A DNA stretch of 64,000 nucleotides from Bacteroidota bacterium (GTDB lineage: Bacteria; Bacteroidota; Ignavibacteria; Kryptoniales; JAKASW01): contig JAJYIT010000002.1 of the NCBI GenBank assembly GCA_021789975.1, positions 247,653-311,652 on the forward strand, in the 5' to 3' direction. Positions within the stretch are counted from its first letter, which is position 1; each line of letters begins with the position of its first letter. Of the stretch, positions 1 to 10,247 are shown piece after piece. The translations under genes and the position numbers were made by a program. The notes under the pieces were generated by a model. It made no database searches, was not told the origin of the DNA, and was given only the letters and a program-made list of their open reading frames with translations.

Positions 1-1162
1 GAAATCTATCGGTGATATATCTGTTGCTCAGCTGGGCAGCCGCCACGATAGCACCGTCGGTTATTCTAACACCGTGGTGAACTTCATATCTTTCCTTCAG
101 TCCGCGCAAGATAGATATCGTATCTTCGATGTCTGGTTCATCAACCATGATCGGCTGGAACCTTCTTTCAAGCGCGGCATCTTTCTCAATGTACTTTCTG
201 TATTCACTAATCGTTGTTGCACCGATAGCTCTCAACTCGCCCCGGGCAAGTGCCGGTTTGAGCATGTTGGAAGCATCTACCGATCCCTGCGCCGAACCGG
301 CACCGACCAAAGTGTGGAGCTCATCCATAAATAGAATTACTTGGCCGTCAGATTCAACAACTTCTTTGATGATGGATTTAAGTCTGTCTTCAAACTGTCC
401 TCTGTATGATGTCCCCGCAACGAGCCCACCCATGTCCAGCTCGACAATTCGTTTCGACTTCAAGTTGTCCGGCACATCGCCGCTGGCAATTCTTCTCGCT
501 ATTCCTTCTACGACCGCAGTCTTTCCAACTCCGGGATCGCCTATCAAAACGGGATTGTTTTTGGTTCTCCTCGCAAGGACTTGCAGTACCCTGCGTATCT
601 CATCGTCACGTCCGATGACGGGGTCGAGCTTTCCTTTTCTGGCAAGCTCTGTCAGGTCGCGTCCGAATTTCTGAAGCGACTGGTACTTCTCCTCCGGATT
701 TTGATCTGCAACTCTCTGCGTTCCCCTGATTTCCCTCAGAGCCTTCAGGACCACCTCGCGACTGATCCCTTGCGAAGTTAGGATCTTATACGCGTCCGTA
801 TTCTTGTCACTAAGGAAGGACAGGAGGATATGTTCAGTGCTCACGAACTCATCCCGCATTTGGGAAGCCTCTTTCTCTGCCAGGTCCATCAACCTGGCAA
901 GAGACTGCGAAAGATATTGATTAGCAGTCCCTCCTCCCGAAATTTGAGGAAATTTCGATATCGATTCTTCAACCTTCGATTTTATATATTCCAGATTGCC
1001 GCCGGATTTTTTCAGAACAGACCCGGGCACTCCCTCTTCGTCTTGAATTAAAGCCATCAGGAGGTGCTCCGGTTCGATGGCTTGCTGTGAATGCTCCGAG
1101 GCAATTCGCTGGGCCCTCTCCAGAGCTTCTTGAGATTTTACTGTCAGTTTATTTAGATTCAT
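1..1162 (-). CDS. clpB: ATP-dependent chaperone ClpB, N-terminal part (runs off the window)
   Basis: ClpB is the AAA+ disaggregase that threads protein aggregates through a hexameric ring and passes them to DnaK. The reading frame is open from ATG at 1162 to the window edge, so about 387 of roughly 860 residues are present. Visible in order: the Clp N domain with two repeats (about residues 1-145), the linker with the motif [20 protein letters not shown], then NBD1 with Walker A GDPGVGKT, Walker B ([15 protein letters not shown]) and the GAR-type arginine region ([11 protein letters not shown]). The N-domain plus these motifs separate ClpB from ClpC and ClpA. The middle coiled-coil domain and NBD2 lie outside the window. 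The gene follows dnaK on the same strand after about 107 bp, so the two are likely co-expressed in the heat-shock response. Identification is firm. Confidence 0.96.
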   Translation of the reverse strand, partial: MNLNKLTVKSQEALERAQRIASEHSQQAIEPEHLLMALIQDEEGVPGSVLKKSGGNLEYIKSKVEESISKFPQISGGGTANQYLSQSLARLMDLAEKEASQMRDEFVSTEHILLSFLSDKNTDAYKILTSQGISREVVLKALREIRGTQRVADQNPEEKYQSLQKFGRDLTELARKGKLDPVIGRDDEIRRVLQVLARRTKNNPVLIGDPGVGKTAVVEGIARRIASGDVPDNLKSKRIVELDMGGLVAGTSYRGQFEDRLKSIIKEVVESDGQVILFMDELHTLVGAGSAQGSVDASNMLKPALARGELRAIGATTISEYRKYIEKDAALERRFQPIMVDEPDIEDTISILRGLKERYEVHHGVRITDGAIVAAAQLSNRYITDRF

Positions 1163-1269
1163 CGTTCTTTATTCCTTTGAGGGGCGGCCGCGGTCGTAGC
1201 GTCCACCTCCTCCCTCCTTTCAGTGCAGTTGCCCGGCGCTTTAAGGCCGAGCAACCGCCATTCTTCCTC

Positions 1270-3192
1270 TTACTTCTTATCCTTATCGTCGATTATCTCG
1301 TAATCGGCATTCTCTGCTGTTTGACTCTTCTGTTCCTGCTGACCTTCGGCATGGGCGCCTCCGCCATCAGGAGGGGTCGGCGCAGAGGACTGTGCTTGCT
1401 GGTACATGAAGCTTGCAGCTTCTCCCCACACCTTATTGAGAGATTCAATTTCGGACTTCAACTCCGTAACAGAAGCTGTCTTGGCAGACGCTTCAAGTTT
1501 CGCAATCGCGTCCTCGAGTGCCTTCTTCTTGTCGGGAGGTATTTTGTCACCGAATTCCTGCAACTGTTTCTTGCTCTGGAATACAAGATTGTCCGCCTGA
1601 TTCCTTGTCTCGACTTCCTCACGGCGCGTCTTGTCGTCTGCTGCATGTTCTTCAGCAACCTTCTTCATCCGCTCGATTTCCTCGCGCGTCAAACCGCTGG
1701 AAGAGGTGATTCTGATGCTCTGTTCCTTAGACGTAGCCTTATCCTTTGCTGCGACGTGCAAGATCCCGTTCGCATCTATATCAAAGGTCACCTCTATCTG
1801 AGGGATTCCACGAGGAGCCGGCGGAAGTCCATCCAGAATAAATCTACCGAGGGTCCGGTTGTCAAGTGCCATTGGCCGTTCTCCCTGAAGTACGTGAATT
1901 TCAACAGAGGTCTGATTGTCCGCAGCCGTTGAAAATATCTCGCTCTTCCTTGTCGGTATCGTAGTATTCGCAGGTATCAATGGAGTCATTACACCTCCGA
2001 GTGTCTCGATGCCGAGCGAAAGCGGGGTCACATCAAGGAGCAAGACATCTTTTATATCGCCGGTAAGAACGGCGCCTTGTATGCTGGCTCCGACGGCAAC
2101 CACTTCATCGGGGTTCACACCCTTGTGGGGCTCTTTGCTAAAATAGCTTTTCACGGTCTCCTGAACCTTGGGCATTCTGGTCATGCCGCCGACGAGAATA
2201 ACTTCATCAATCTCGGCAGGAGTCAGCTTCGCATCTTCGAGTGCTTTTCTAACCGGACCGATCGTTCGCTGAACAAGGTCGTCAACTAGCTGCTCAAGCT
2301 TGGCCCTGGTCATGGTCAAGTTCAAATGCTTCGGGCCGTCGGCAGTCGCAGTTATGAACGGAAGGTTTATCTCCGTCTGCAGCTGGGTCGATAATTCCAT
2401 CTTTGCTTTTTCGGCCGCTTCCTTTAGTCTTTGAAGAGCCATCGGATCTTTCCGAAGATCGATCCTCTCCGTCTTCATGAATTCATCTGCGATGAAATCC
2501 ATGACTCTCATATCGAAATCATCTCCACCGAGGTGTGTATCGCCGTTAGTGGACTTCACCTCAAAAACGCCTTCGCCGAGTTCAAGGATAGATATATCGA
2601 ACGTTCCGCCGCCAAGATCATAAACCGCAACTTTCAGGTTCTTGGTCTTTTTATCGAGACCGTAAGCAAGAGCCGCAGCTGTGGGCTCGTTGATAATACG
2701 GCGCACATTCAAACCGGCAATTTCTCCTGCTTCCTTAGTGGCTTGCCTTTGGGCATCGTTGAAATAAGCCGGGACCGTAATTACAGCCTCGGTTACTTTC
2801 TCGCCGAGATGATCTTCTGCAGTCTGCTTCATTTTCTGAAGGATCATCGCGCTGATTTCGGGTGGTGAGTACTGCCTCCCGCCAATTTCCACGCGAGCCG
2901 TATCGTTCTGACCGTGTACAACTTTGTAAGGGACGCGCGACATTTCCTCGCTCACTTCATTATAAAACCGTCCCATAAATCTTTTGATTGAAAAGACGGT
3001 ATTCTGCGGATTGGTAATCGCTTGTCGTTTGGCCGGGGCACCTACGAGCCACTCGCCAGTCTTAGACTGAGCAACAACTGACGGTGTCGTCCTAGCGCCC
3101 TCTGAGTTTGCTATGACCGACGGGGTGTTTCCTTCCATTACTGCAACACATGAATTCGTAGTTCCGAGGTCAATTCCAATTATTTTTGCCAT
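1270..3192 (-). CDS. dnaK: Molecular chaperone DnaK (Hsp70)
   Basis: This is a 640-residue Hsp70 of normal length. It uses ATP to bind and release unfolded segments, and works with DnaJ, GrpE and ClpB in the cytoplasm. The N-terminal phosphate loop [14 protein letters not shown], the second loop [14 protein letters not shown], the adenosine motif ([14 protein letters not shown]) and the linker [16 protein letters not shown] are all present. They are followed by the substrate-binding beta domain and a helical lid. The tail is rich in Gly, Ala and Gln and ends in EIIDDKDKK, a variant of the usual acidic EEVD-like end. The start is ATG at 3192 behind the Shine-Dalgarno AAGGAGAG. clpB follows on the same strand. 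No CIRCE operator was found upstream, so HrcA-type control is not supported by this sequence. Confidence 0.98.
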   Translation of the reverse strand: MAKIIGIDLGTTNSCVAVMEGNTPSVIANSEGARTTPSVVAQSKTGEWLVGAPAKRQAITNPQNTVFSIKRFMGRFYNEVSEEMSRVPYKVVHGQNDTARVEIGGRQYSPPEISAMILQKMKQTAEDHLGEKVTEAVITVPAYFNDAQRQATKEAGEIAGLNVRRIINEPTAAALAYGLDKKTKNLKVAVYDLGGGTFDISILELGEGVFEVKSTNGDTHLGGDDFDMRVMDFIADEFMKTERIDLRKDPMALQRLKEAAEKAKMELSTQLQTEINLPFITATADGPKHLNLTMTRAKLEQLVDDLVQRTIGPVRKALEDAKLTPAEIDEVILVGGMTRMPKVQETVKSYFSKEPHKGVNPDEVVAVGASIQGAVLTGDIKDVLLLDVTPLSLGIETLGGVMTPLIPANTTIPTRKSEIFSTAADNQTSVEIHVLQGERPMALDNRTLGRFILDGLPPAPRGIPQIEVTFDIDANGILHVAAKDKATSKEQSIRITSSSGLTREEIERMKKVAEEHAADDKTRREEVETRNQADNLVFQSKKQLQEFGDKIPPDKKKALEDAIAKLEASAKTASVTELKSEIESLNKVWGEAASFMYQQAQSSAPTPPDGGGAHAEGQQEQKSQTAENADYEIIDDKDKK

Positions 3193-3605
3193 CTCATATC
3201 TCTCCTTTGCTTGATTAGATTTTAGTCATAGTACCGCAATGCTTATGCCGGAATGAAATCCCCTTTTTCGCCTGTTTTGGAAGGAAATGTCCTGCCGCAT
3301 CTCCTTACCGGCTGACAATTCAAGGAGATAGCTTGCCAGTATGGCAAAAGAGTGGCATGTTGGCATGAAAGCAAGCTGACCCCCAGGTACTCCTTAAGGC
3401 GATTGTCGACTCGACAACTGCCTATTCAGAGATGCGAAAAGCCGGGGTTGCTCTGCTCGACAACAGATCGTAGGAATGCTGAAGGGAATCATGAAGCAGT
3501 TTACGACGGGTGAGATCAGGATCGTCACCCTCCGCGCAACTCTGAGACAGAGAAGGCTTCCCTCCGCTCAACCGCTTATCGCGAAGGGAAACCCTCTATG
3601 ACACG
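3193..3605. other. Gene-free gap between pckA and dnaK with a perfect 15-bp palindrome
   Basis: This gap of 413 bp holds no credible gene. It should contain the dnaK promoter (right to left) and the end of the pckA transcript. At 3333-3347 there is a perfect palindrome, TTGCCAGTATGGCAA (six-base arms, three-base centre), about 140 bp upstream of the dnaK start. It could be an operator, but nothing else supports that. At 3558-3590 an imperfect hairpin (TTCCCT and AGGGAA arms extended by CGC/GCG) lies about 15 bp past the pckA stop without a clear T-run, so it is only a weak terminator candidate. The CIRCE sequence GAGTGCTAA is absent. Confidence 0.5.
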
Positions 3606-5246
3606 CTATACTTTCGGCCCTGCTTTAATTACTTCGACGGGACATCCGGATTCATACTTCTTGAAATTTTCTACAAACCGCGAAGCAAGCTCTTTGTACC
3701 TCTTTTGATACTCCTCTTTGCTGGGCCAGGAACTGGACGGGTCGAGTATATTTGCGGGAACGCCGTCACAAGAGGTCGGCACCTCGTAGCCGAAAATCGG
3801 GTCCTTAACATATTTCACATCCGCGAGTGCACCATTGAGCGCGGCATTCAACAATGCACGGGTGTATTTGATGCTGATTCGTTTGCCGATTCCGAACCCT
3901 CCACCAATCCATCCGGTATTCACGAGCCAGCAATCCACGTTATATTTGACAATCTTACGTTTAAGGATGTCGGCATAAAAGTAGGGATGATGTACCATGA
4001 AGGGCGCACCGAAGCAAGTGCTGAACGTGAGCTCCGGTTCCTTGCCAAGCCCCACCTCGGTTCCGGCAATCTTCGAAGTGTACCCCGACATAAACTGGTA
4101 GATTGCCTGATCCGGATTGAGCTTAGAGATCGGAGGCATTACGCCGGAGGCATCGCATGTCAGTAGGATTATGTTTCTTGGATGCCCTCCCTTCTTGTCG
4201 CGCACCGCGTTGGAAATATATTCGAGAGGGTAACATGCTCGTGTATTCTCAGTTATCGATTCATCATCCAGATCGATCATCCTGGTGACAGGATCAAAGA
4301 CAACGTTTTCGAGCACCGTACCGAACATTTTTGTCGTAGCATAGATTTCAGGTTCGGCGGTTTCCGACAACCGTATAACCTTAGCATAGCACCCGCCTTC
4401 GTAATTGAAAACTCCTTCATCACTCCAGCCGTGTTCGTCATCTCCGATGAGGCGGCGTTTAGGATCAGCCGACAACGTAGTCTTGCCTGTACCGGAAAGA
4501 CCAAAGAATATTGCCGACTTATCGTCGCTCCCTATATTTGCGGAGCTGTGCATCGACATGACGCCTTGAAGCGGCATCTTGTAATTCATTATTGTGAAGA
4601 TAGTCTTCTTTATTTCCCCCGCATAAGCAGAATTCCCGATTATCCCTACGTTACGGGCGAAATTCAGGACGATGAATGTTTCCGTCGCTGTTCCGTCAAT
4701 CTGCGGAACCGCCTTGAAAGAGGGTGCGGCCAACAGAGTGAAGTCAGGAACGAACCTCCGGTACTCCTCGTTCGTTTCCGGTTTGATAAACATATTCCTT
4801 GCGAAGAGGGCATGCCATGCATACTCTGCAATAATCCGGATCGGCATCCTGTACTCCGGGTCGGCCCCGACATAGCAGTCCTGGACGAACAAATCGCGGC
4901 CTTCCAAAAACCCAAGGAACCTGTTGTAAAGCCCGTCGAATTTATCCGGACTGAACGGACGGTTGTATTCCCCCCACCAGATTTGGTCTTCGGTAGATGG
5001 TTCTCTGACTATGAATTTGTCTGACGCCGACCTTGCGGTGTGCTTGCCGGTGTTAGCGACTATCGGTCCCAGCTTCGTTATGCGCGCCTCACCTCTAAAA
5101 GCGATCTCTTCGTACAAAGATTCGGTAGGGAGATTCCAGTAGGACATCCTGAGGTTCGATATTCCATGATTGTCCAGCCCGTAATCGCTCTTAAGTGCTT
5201 TGGCTTGATTTTCAGTTGGTGTCTTTATGTTTAACAGGTTGTTCAT
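3606..5246 (-). CDS. pckA: Phosphoenolpyruvate carboxykinase (ATP)
   Basis: The enzyme converts oxaloacetate and ATP to phosphoenolpyruvate and CO2, the entry step of gluconeogenesis, and can run in reverse as an anaplerotic or fermentative reaction. The 546-residue protein shows the ATP-type signature: P-loop GLSGTGKTTLS, kinase-2 motif LIGDDEHGW, and the substrate and metal-site region around NVGIIGNSAYAGEIKK. The start is taken as ATG at 5246, preceded by GAGGGA. This ATG overlaps the stop of the upstream aminotransferase as ATGA, which indicates translational coupling. A TTG six bases upstream is less likely. The coupled aminotransferase supplies or consumes oxaloacetate and aspartate-type keto acids, so the pair plausibly links amino-acid carbon to gluconeogenesis (inference). 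Confidence 0.97.
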   Translation of the reverse strand: MNNLLNIKTPTENQAKALKSDYGLDNHGISNLRMSYWNLPTESLYEEIAFRGEARITKLGPIVANTGKHTARSASDKFIVREPSTEDQIWWGEYNRPFSPDKFDGLYNRFLGFLEGRDLFVQDCYVGADPEYRMPIRIIAEYAWHALFARNMFIKPETNEEYRRFVPDFTLLAAPSFKAVPQIDGTATETFIVLNFARNVGIIGNSAYAGEIKKTIFTIMNYKMPLQGVMSMHSSANIGSDDKSAIFFGLSGTGKTTLSADPKRRLIGDDEHGWSDEGVFNYEGGCYAKVIRLSETAEPEIYATTKMFGTVLENVVFDPVTRMIDLDDESITENTRACYPLEYISNAVRDKKGGHPRNIILLTCDASGVMPPISKLNPDQAIYQFMSGYTSKIAGTEVGLGKEPELTFSTCFGAPFMVHHPYFYADILKRKIVKYNVDCWLVNTGWIGGGFGIGKRISIKYTRALLNAALNGALADVKYVKDPIFGYEVPTSCDGVPANILDPSSSWPSKEEYQKRYKELASRFVENFKKYESGCPVEVIKAGPKV

Positions 5247-6460
5247 AGCCAATCCCTCACGAGCTTACGTTCTCCTATGTATATATCTTTGGGCGCTGTG
5301 GGTTCGAGTGCCCACTTAATCCTCTCGACTCCTTCTTTAATGTCCTTAATCGATCCGGCATAGCTGAGTCTCAAGTAACCTTCCATCCCGAATTCTTTTC
5401 CGGGCACGGCAACTACCAGGGCCCGTTTCAGAAGCAGATTGGACAAAGCGACCGAATCCTTCATGTACGCGCTGAAATCCGGGAGACAGTAGTACGTGCC
5501 GTCCGGCCTTGTTGTCCTAACCCCTTTCAGGGACAGGAGTTCCTGCATCATCACGTTGCGGTTATTCTCCAGAGTCATGCGAAGAGTCTCCACCGCCGAC
5601 TGCAAACCTGTGAGTGCACCTTCTGCCGCAGCCTGCAGGAGGACTGCAGTACAAGAAGTTATCTGGCTCTGGACATTCGTCATGACTTCCACCAGTTTCC
5701 GGTTGGCTATGGCCCATCCGATTCGAAAACCTGTCATGCCATAAAGCTTCGAGACACCGTTTACAACTATCACGTGTGTCGATTCTATGTCTTTTTTCGT
5801 GTACTTGTACGCCGGTGGAGCTGTCTTGCCATCAAAGACAAGCTTATGGTAGATGTCATCCATAATTACATAGATATCTTTCTTCTCGCAATACTCGACG
5901 AGTTCAGCGATGAAACTCTCGGGATACACGACGCCTGACGGGTTGTTCGGGCTATTCACTATGATCGCGCGCGTGTAAGAGCTGACGGCTTTCATCACGT
6001 CTTCCATCCTGGGATAGAAACTGCCATCTTCAGGAGTGACTATTACCGGTACGCCGTAGACCATCTTTACCATTTCCGGGTAACTAACCCAGAATGGAGC
6101 GAGGATTATTACTTCATCCTGTGGGTTGATGATAGAGTACAGGATATTGTAGACCGACTGTTTCGCGCCGGCCGATACAATCACGTTCTCGGGTGCCACG
6201 ATCCTGTCGTAGTTTTCTTCAGTATACCTTATTATCGCTTTCTTGAGAGATGGTATACCGTCAGTAGGTGTGTATTTAATTTCCCCTGTGTTCAGTTTTG
6301 CTGCAGCGCCGAGGATTGCGGAAATCGGTGCTTTGTTCTTCGGTTCACCCGCTCCAAGATGAATCACTGCCTCGCCCTTTTCTCTCAGCAGCCTCGCTTC
6401 CTCATTCAACTTCAGCGTAGGCGACTCAGCTATCGACTTAGCTAATTGACTTAAGACCAT
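5243..6460 (-). CDS. Class I PLP aminotransferase (aspartate aminotransferase-like)
   Basis: This is a 405-residue fold-type I pyridoxal phosphate enzyme of the AspB/AspC Ib subgroup. Visible residues include the conserved NSPNNPSG loop, the PLP-pyridine Asp in IYVIMDDIYHKL and the Schiff-base lysine in NGVSKLYGMTGFRIGW. A C-terminal Arg in LRLSYAGS would bind the substrate carboxylate. It probably interconverts aspartate/oxaloacetate and glutamate/2-oxoglutarate, but members of this subgroup also use aromatic amino acids or prephenate, so no symbol is given. Its stop codon overlaps the pckA start, so the two are one operon with this gene first. The start ATG at 6460 sits behind AAAGGAG. Confidence 0.93.
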   Translation of the reverse strand: MVLSQLAKSIAESPTLKLNEEARLLREKGEAVIHLGAGEPKNKAPISAILGAAAKLNTGEIKYTPTDGIPSLKKAIIRYTEENYDRIVAPENVIVSAGAKQSVYNILYSIINPQDEVIILAPFWVSYPEMVKMVYGVPVIVTPEDGSFYPRMEDVMKAVSSYTRAIIVNSPNNPSGVVYPESFIAELVEYCEKKDIYVIMDDIYHKLVFDGKTAPPAYKYTKKDIESTHVIVVNGVSKLYGMTGFRIGWAIANRKLVEVMTNVQSQITSCTAVLLQAAAEGALTGLQSAVETLRMTLENNRNVMMQELLSLKGVRTTRPDGTYYCLPDFSAYMKDSVALSNLLLKRALVVAVPGKEFGMEGYLRLSYAGSIKDIKEGVERIKWALEPTAPKDIYIGERKLVRDWL

Positions 6461-6623
6461 TTTTCACACAAACTCCTTTTATGACTTACGTTTAATACAA
6501 AGAATTATTTTCTATATGAGAAGTCTGTCCTTGAAACAGGGCGTCGATGCCCCTATTGATTTTCAAATACTGATCGGGTCTGACTGCGATGCTAATACCT
6601 ATAGCAAGACTTTGATGATACCA

Positions 6624-8060
6624 TCAATTGCCGTTCTTCTGTCCGGCAGAATGCCTATCAAAGTCCGCTACGCCCACGAAGACCGCAGTATTCTGGCGAA
6701 TGAAAAATCGCGGTGATTTAGTGTTAGCATGTTTCTCCTTTGCGGGAGGAATGACCTTCTCAGTCCACGTCCCATAAACACGTCCACCGTAAGCTGCCAA
6801 CCCCGTATAGTCTCCTATGAAGACCTGAGAAAGGCCGAACGTCGAATCAGTCCACACGTAGTTCACAAACGTCTTTCCATTGTTTACCGACCTGGCAAGC
6901 ACAACCGCCGCCCTGCGATTAAATTTGTCGAACCTGCGGTCGTAGAACATGATGTTAACCGACGAATCAATCGGATCGACCGCAAGCCATTGGAAAAACT
7001 GATCGCTGCCGTCATGGATCGGATCGCTGTTGACCCGCACGGCTTTTGACCACGAAATTCCACCGTCGTAAGAATACGACTCGAAAACATCGATGTCTCC
7101 GGTCCTGTAATCGCTCCACGTGAGATAGAGGTCCGAGGAACTCCGGGGATCACAACCGACAATGGGAAAACCATTAGCGCGATATATCATACTTGGTTTG
7201 AAAAATGAGGGGGCGGTCTTGATTATTTCGCGAGTGGGTGCAAATGTCTTACCTCCATCTCGCGACGTTGTGTAAATGATGTGGCAACCGTCTGTCCAAA
7301 CTACGTGCAAAACACCGTCGCTGGTGACGGCTCCACTGAATCCTTCATCGCCACCGTTGTCGTCGCGCGGTAGCCCCGGATGATCGCTGATGTCAATTGG
7401 TTTCGACCATGTCAACCCATGATCAGTTGAACGTGAAAAAAGGATCACCGATTCTGCGAGCCGCCACTCAGTCCACCCGATATACAAGTTTCCGGAGTAC
7501 TTGCTGTGGGAATTGTCTGCAACTATGTAAGGCTTGTCTTCGAAAGGTACGCCGGGAACCGTGGCCTGTGAGTCCACCGGTATCTCGTGCGCTTCCCAGG
7601 TTTTGCCTCCATCAAGCGACCTGCGAATGAAGATTCCGTTCCGGGTCGCATCATGGCCCCAATAATCAGCAGTGCCCAGTTTATCAAAGGCGATATAGCA
7701 CAGGATGGCATGCTCCTTATTGTCATAGGTCACGGATACATCACCGGAGACTCTGTATGACTTTGACGCCGTGCCCTTAGCACGCGTCCATGTTGCGCCG
7801 AAATCTGTCGAATAAGCTGCCGATGCGTTATCCTGGTATACGGCCGTTATATGAGCCGGATCATTCGGATCGACCGCTATGGATGGTTCGGTAAAGTATC
7901 CCGCCTTACTGATTTGAGTGACCTCGCCGTAAGGGACACGCGGGAGGCTCAATGCTTTTTTCGATTGTCCTGCTACGGTTATCAGAGGAATCGATAAAAA
8001 AAGACAGGAGACTATTGCGGGCATAAAGATTCGGGAAGGGGTTCGCATCTGCAACTTCAT
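6624..8060 (-). CDS. Secreted BNR/Asp-box repeat protein (sialidase-like beta-propeller)
   Basis: This 478-residue protein has a signal peptide (hydrophobic stretch about residues 13-30, ending near VAGQ). At least six Asp-boxes of the form S-x-D-x-G-x-x-W/F follow, for example YSTDFGATW, RRSLDGGKTW, SRSTDHGLTW, TTSRDGGKTF and SYSYDGGISW. Asp-boxes sit on beta-hairpins of six- or seven-bladed propellers found in sialidases, glycoside hydrolases and many non-catalytic surface proteins. I do not see the FRIP motif or the arginine triad of true sialidases, so enzymatic activity should not be assumed. It is probably a secreted or surface binding or hydrolytic propeller. It stands alone between the aminotransferase and the lol genes. 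Confidence 0.8.
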   Translation of the reverse strand: MKLQMRTPSRIFMPAIVSCLFLSIPLITVAGQSKKALSLPRVPYGEVTQISKAGYFTEPSIAVDPNDPAHITAVYQDNASAAYSTDFGATWTRAKGTASKSYRVSGDVSVTYDNKEHAILCYIAFDKLGTADYWGHDATRNGIFIRRSLDGGKTWEAHEIPVDSQATVPGVPFEDKPYIVADNSHSKYSGNLYIGWTEWRLAESVILFSRSTDHGLTWSKPIDISDHPGLPRDDNGGDEGFSGAVTSDGVLHVVWTDGCHIIYTTSRDGGKTFAPTREIIKTAPSFFKPSMIYRANGFPIVGCDPRSSSDLYLTWSDYRTGDIDVFESYSYDGGISWSKAVRVNSDPIHDGSDQFFQWLAVDPIDSSVNIMFYDRRFDKFNRRAAVVLARSVNNGKTFVNYVWTDSTFGLSQVFIGDYTGLAAYGGRVYGTWTEKVIPPAKEKHANTKSPRFFIRQNTAVFVGVADFDRHSAGQKNGN

Positions 8061-8324
8061 GGTTTGTTCTTCGATTGTTTTTCAGTATAAAGAAATTGTC
8101 CAATTCCTGCAAGTGCGCGTTTGGGTGGGGGGCATTCGACAATTGACCTGATAAGAGAGCTTGCCTAATTTTCCTGTCCAGACTCCTGCGTCCGCCTGGT
8201 CAATTCGCATTGGACTCCACGAGACCTTGGCGACCAGGGTCTTTTCGACGAAATAGAGGGAGAACAACGAAACAAAAAAGTGAGACAGCCAACTTATTTC
8301 TTGGTCGCGGGCTGATTCGCCACG

Positions 8325-9002
8325 TTACTCAACGATAACGCCATCCTGGATTTTCATCACGCGGTGAGCGAGACTCGTCAGGTGCTCATTGTGCGTGGCT
8401 ATTATGAAGGTCGTTCCATGATTCCTGGTGAGGTTCAACAGAAGATCGTGCAGTGACTCGGCATTGACAGAATCAAGGTTGCCTGACGGCTCGTCGGCGA
8501 GGACAACCTTGGGATCATTTATCAGCGCACGGGCAACAGCGACTCTTTGCTGCTCTCCGCCGCTCATTTCCGACGGCCGATGTTCGGCGCGTCCTCCAAG
8601 TCCGACTTCATCCAGTAGACCCTTCGCTCGCTGTTCCACTGCCCTTAACTTCTTTCCGGCAATGAGGGCAGGCATTGCTACATTTTCCAACGCAGTGAAC
8701 TCCGGCAAAAGGTGGTGAAACTGGAATACAAACCCGATTTGAATGTTCCTAAACTTTGCAAGCTTTTCATCCGGAAGTGCGAAGACATCAGTTCCGTCGT
8801 ATGAGATTGTTCCGTCTGTCGGCTTGTCCAGCGTACCTAGTATGTGAAGAAGTGTGCTCTTGCCTGCACCGGATGCTCCGACGATGGCAACAATCTCGCC
8901 ATGGACAATTCTAAATTCTATTCCCTTGAGGACCTTCAGTTCACTTTTCCCCATGAAGTAGCTCTTATGTACATTCGACGCCTCTAGGACAGTGTCACTC
9001 AA
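8325..9002 (-). CDS. lolD: Lipoprotein-releasing ABC transporter ATPase LolD
   Basis: LolD powers extraction of outer-membrane lipoproteins from the inner membrane, together with the LolC/LolE permeases. The 225-residue protein has Walker A GASGAGKST, Q-loop FVFQFHHLLPEFTALENV, signature MSGGEQQRVAVARAL, Walker B VVLADEPSGNLD and the switch His in IIATHNEH. The LPEFTALENV region is typical of LolD and related MacB-type ATPases. The start appears to be TTG at 9002 behind GGGAG, six bases after the stop of the permease gene, so it is the last gene of a three-gene operon. Confidence 0.94.
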   Translation of the reverse strand: MSDTVLEASNVHKSYFMGKSELKVLKGIEFRIVHGEIVAIVGASGAGKSTLLHILGTLDKPTDGTISYDGTDVFALPDEKLAKFRNIQIGFVFQFHHLLPEFTALENVAMPALIAGKKLRAVEQRAKGLLDEVGLGGRAEHRPSEMSGGEQQRVAVARALINDPKVVLADEPSGNLDSVNAESLHDLLLNLTRNHGTTFIIATHNEHLTSLAHRVMKIQDGVIVE

Positions 9003-9008
9003 TTTGTT

Positions 9009-10247
9009 TCACTCCCATCTCACGGCATCGGCCGGATCAATCTTTGACGCGCGCTTTGCCGGGTATAGCGCTGCCAGTGTACAAATGACAACAGCAGTCA
9101 ATCCCACAACAACAAAATCTGTAATGTGCATGGTTACCGGCATCGCCGGGATTATGTAGACGCTCGTATCGAGTTTGAAAAGCTGATATTTTATCTGTGC
9201 CTCGCAGATTCCATATCCTATTGCAAGACCGAGCACGCTGCCTAGAACACCGACTATTGCACCTTCGAAAAGGTATATTTTCGTTATACCGGAATTTGTC
9301 GCACCCATCGACTTAAGCGCTCCGATCTCTCGTTTTTTTTCGATTACCGTCATAGTCAGCGAGCCGAGGATGTTGAAGCCTGCGATCAAAACAATCAGAG
9401 AGAGAACGATGAAGGCAACGACCCTTTCGATGGTCATCATCTGATATAGATCTTTGTGAAGGTCGTACCAGGTTTCCACGCGGTCGCCCGGAAGATCAGC
9501 CTTGAGTTTCGCCTTCACTTCGTTTGATTTGCCGATATCCCAGAGTTTGGCGTCGATGCCGTTTACCATGTCGGGTGAAGGGGTCGTATCCGGAGGTGCA
9601 AAAAGATATTGCGCCGCCGGGAGATTCACGAACGCGTAGTAACCGTCATAATCCTTGTTCTCGGACTGATATATTCCGGATACGACAAACTTCATCACCT
9701 TCGGCTCATAGAATTGTGTCAGGCTTCGTTCAATTCCAGCCGGGCTGATTATCGCGATCGTATCTCCGACTACTGAGTCCAGCGCATCGGCGAGTGACAG
9801 TCCTACGACTATTTGGTACTGACGAAACGGGCTGAGGAACCTTCCCAGGACTATCGAGCTGGACAAGCTTGATATCTTCTTGTTTCCCTCCGGAACTATA
9901 CCTACGATATTGATCGCCCTGTCGACGCCACCGGAAACAACCATCGCCTTTCCACTGAGAAACATGGTAGCGGATTTCACTTCTTCAAGTGATTGTACCA
10001 CTGCAAGTGCCTTTTGAGGAGAAGGAAGATATTCTCCTGCAACAGCGGTCACCCTGATCGTCGGATCGAAGTTCACCAAAATCTTCGTTACTATCCCCTG
10101 AAATCCGTTGAACACAGATATTACAACTATGAGCGCTGCAGTCCCGACGACTACGCCGATCATCGATATAAGCGAGATTATCGAAACAGATGCGACTCTC
10201 CTTTTCGATTTCAGATATCGCAAAGCGATAAAACTCGAATAGGACAT
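9009..10247 (-). CDS. Lipoprotein-releasing permease, LolC/LolE family (second copy)
   Basis: This is a 412-residue FtsX/MacB-type permease with the four-helix pattern of the family: one helix near residues 22-50, a large periplasmic domain to about 270, then three C-terminal helices. The N-terminal FIALRYLKSKRR and the SLTMTVIEKKREIGALKSMG coupling segment are characteristic. It would pair with the neighbouring permease and LolD to move lipoproteins to the LolA carrier. The start overlaps the stop of the upstream permease (TAATG), which supports equimolar expression. Which of the two is C and which is E cannot be decided from sequence alone. Confidence 0.9.
   Translation of the reverse strand: MSYSSFIALRYLKSKRRVASVSIISLISMIGVVVGTAALIVVISVFNGFQGIVTKILVNFDPTIRVTAVAGEYLPSPQKALAVVQSLEEVKSATMFLSGKAMVVSGGVDRAINIVGIVPEGNKKISSLSSSIVLGRFLSPFRQYQIVVGLSLADALDSVVGDTIAIISPAGIERSLTQFYEPKVMKFVVSGIYQSENKDYDGYYAFVNLPAAQYLFAPPDTTPSPDMVNGIDAKLWDIGKSNEVKAKLKADLPGDRVETWYDLHKDLYQMMTIERVVAFIVLSLIVLIAGFNILGSLTMTVIEKKREIGALKSMGATNSGITKIYLFEGAIVGVLGSVLGLAIGYGICEAQIKYQLFKLDTSVYIIPAMPVTMHITDFVVVGLTAVVICTLAALYPAKRASKIDPADAVRWE

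Noticed and set aside
3193..3605. CIRCE operator upstream of dnaK
   Set aside because: Neither TTAGCACTC nor GAGTGCTAA is present; the palindrome there is a different sequence.
4182..5024. Plus-strand frame of 280 codons inside pckA, and similar long antisense frames (1087-1932, 18313-19293)
   Set aside because: They lie opposite clear genes and have no motif or ribosome binding site.
6624..8060. Active sialidase
   Set aside because: Asp-boxes are clear but FRIP and the arginine triad are not seen; a general beta-propeller call is safer.
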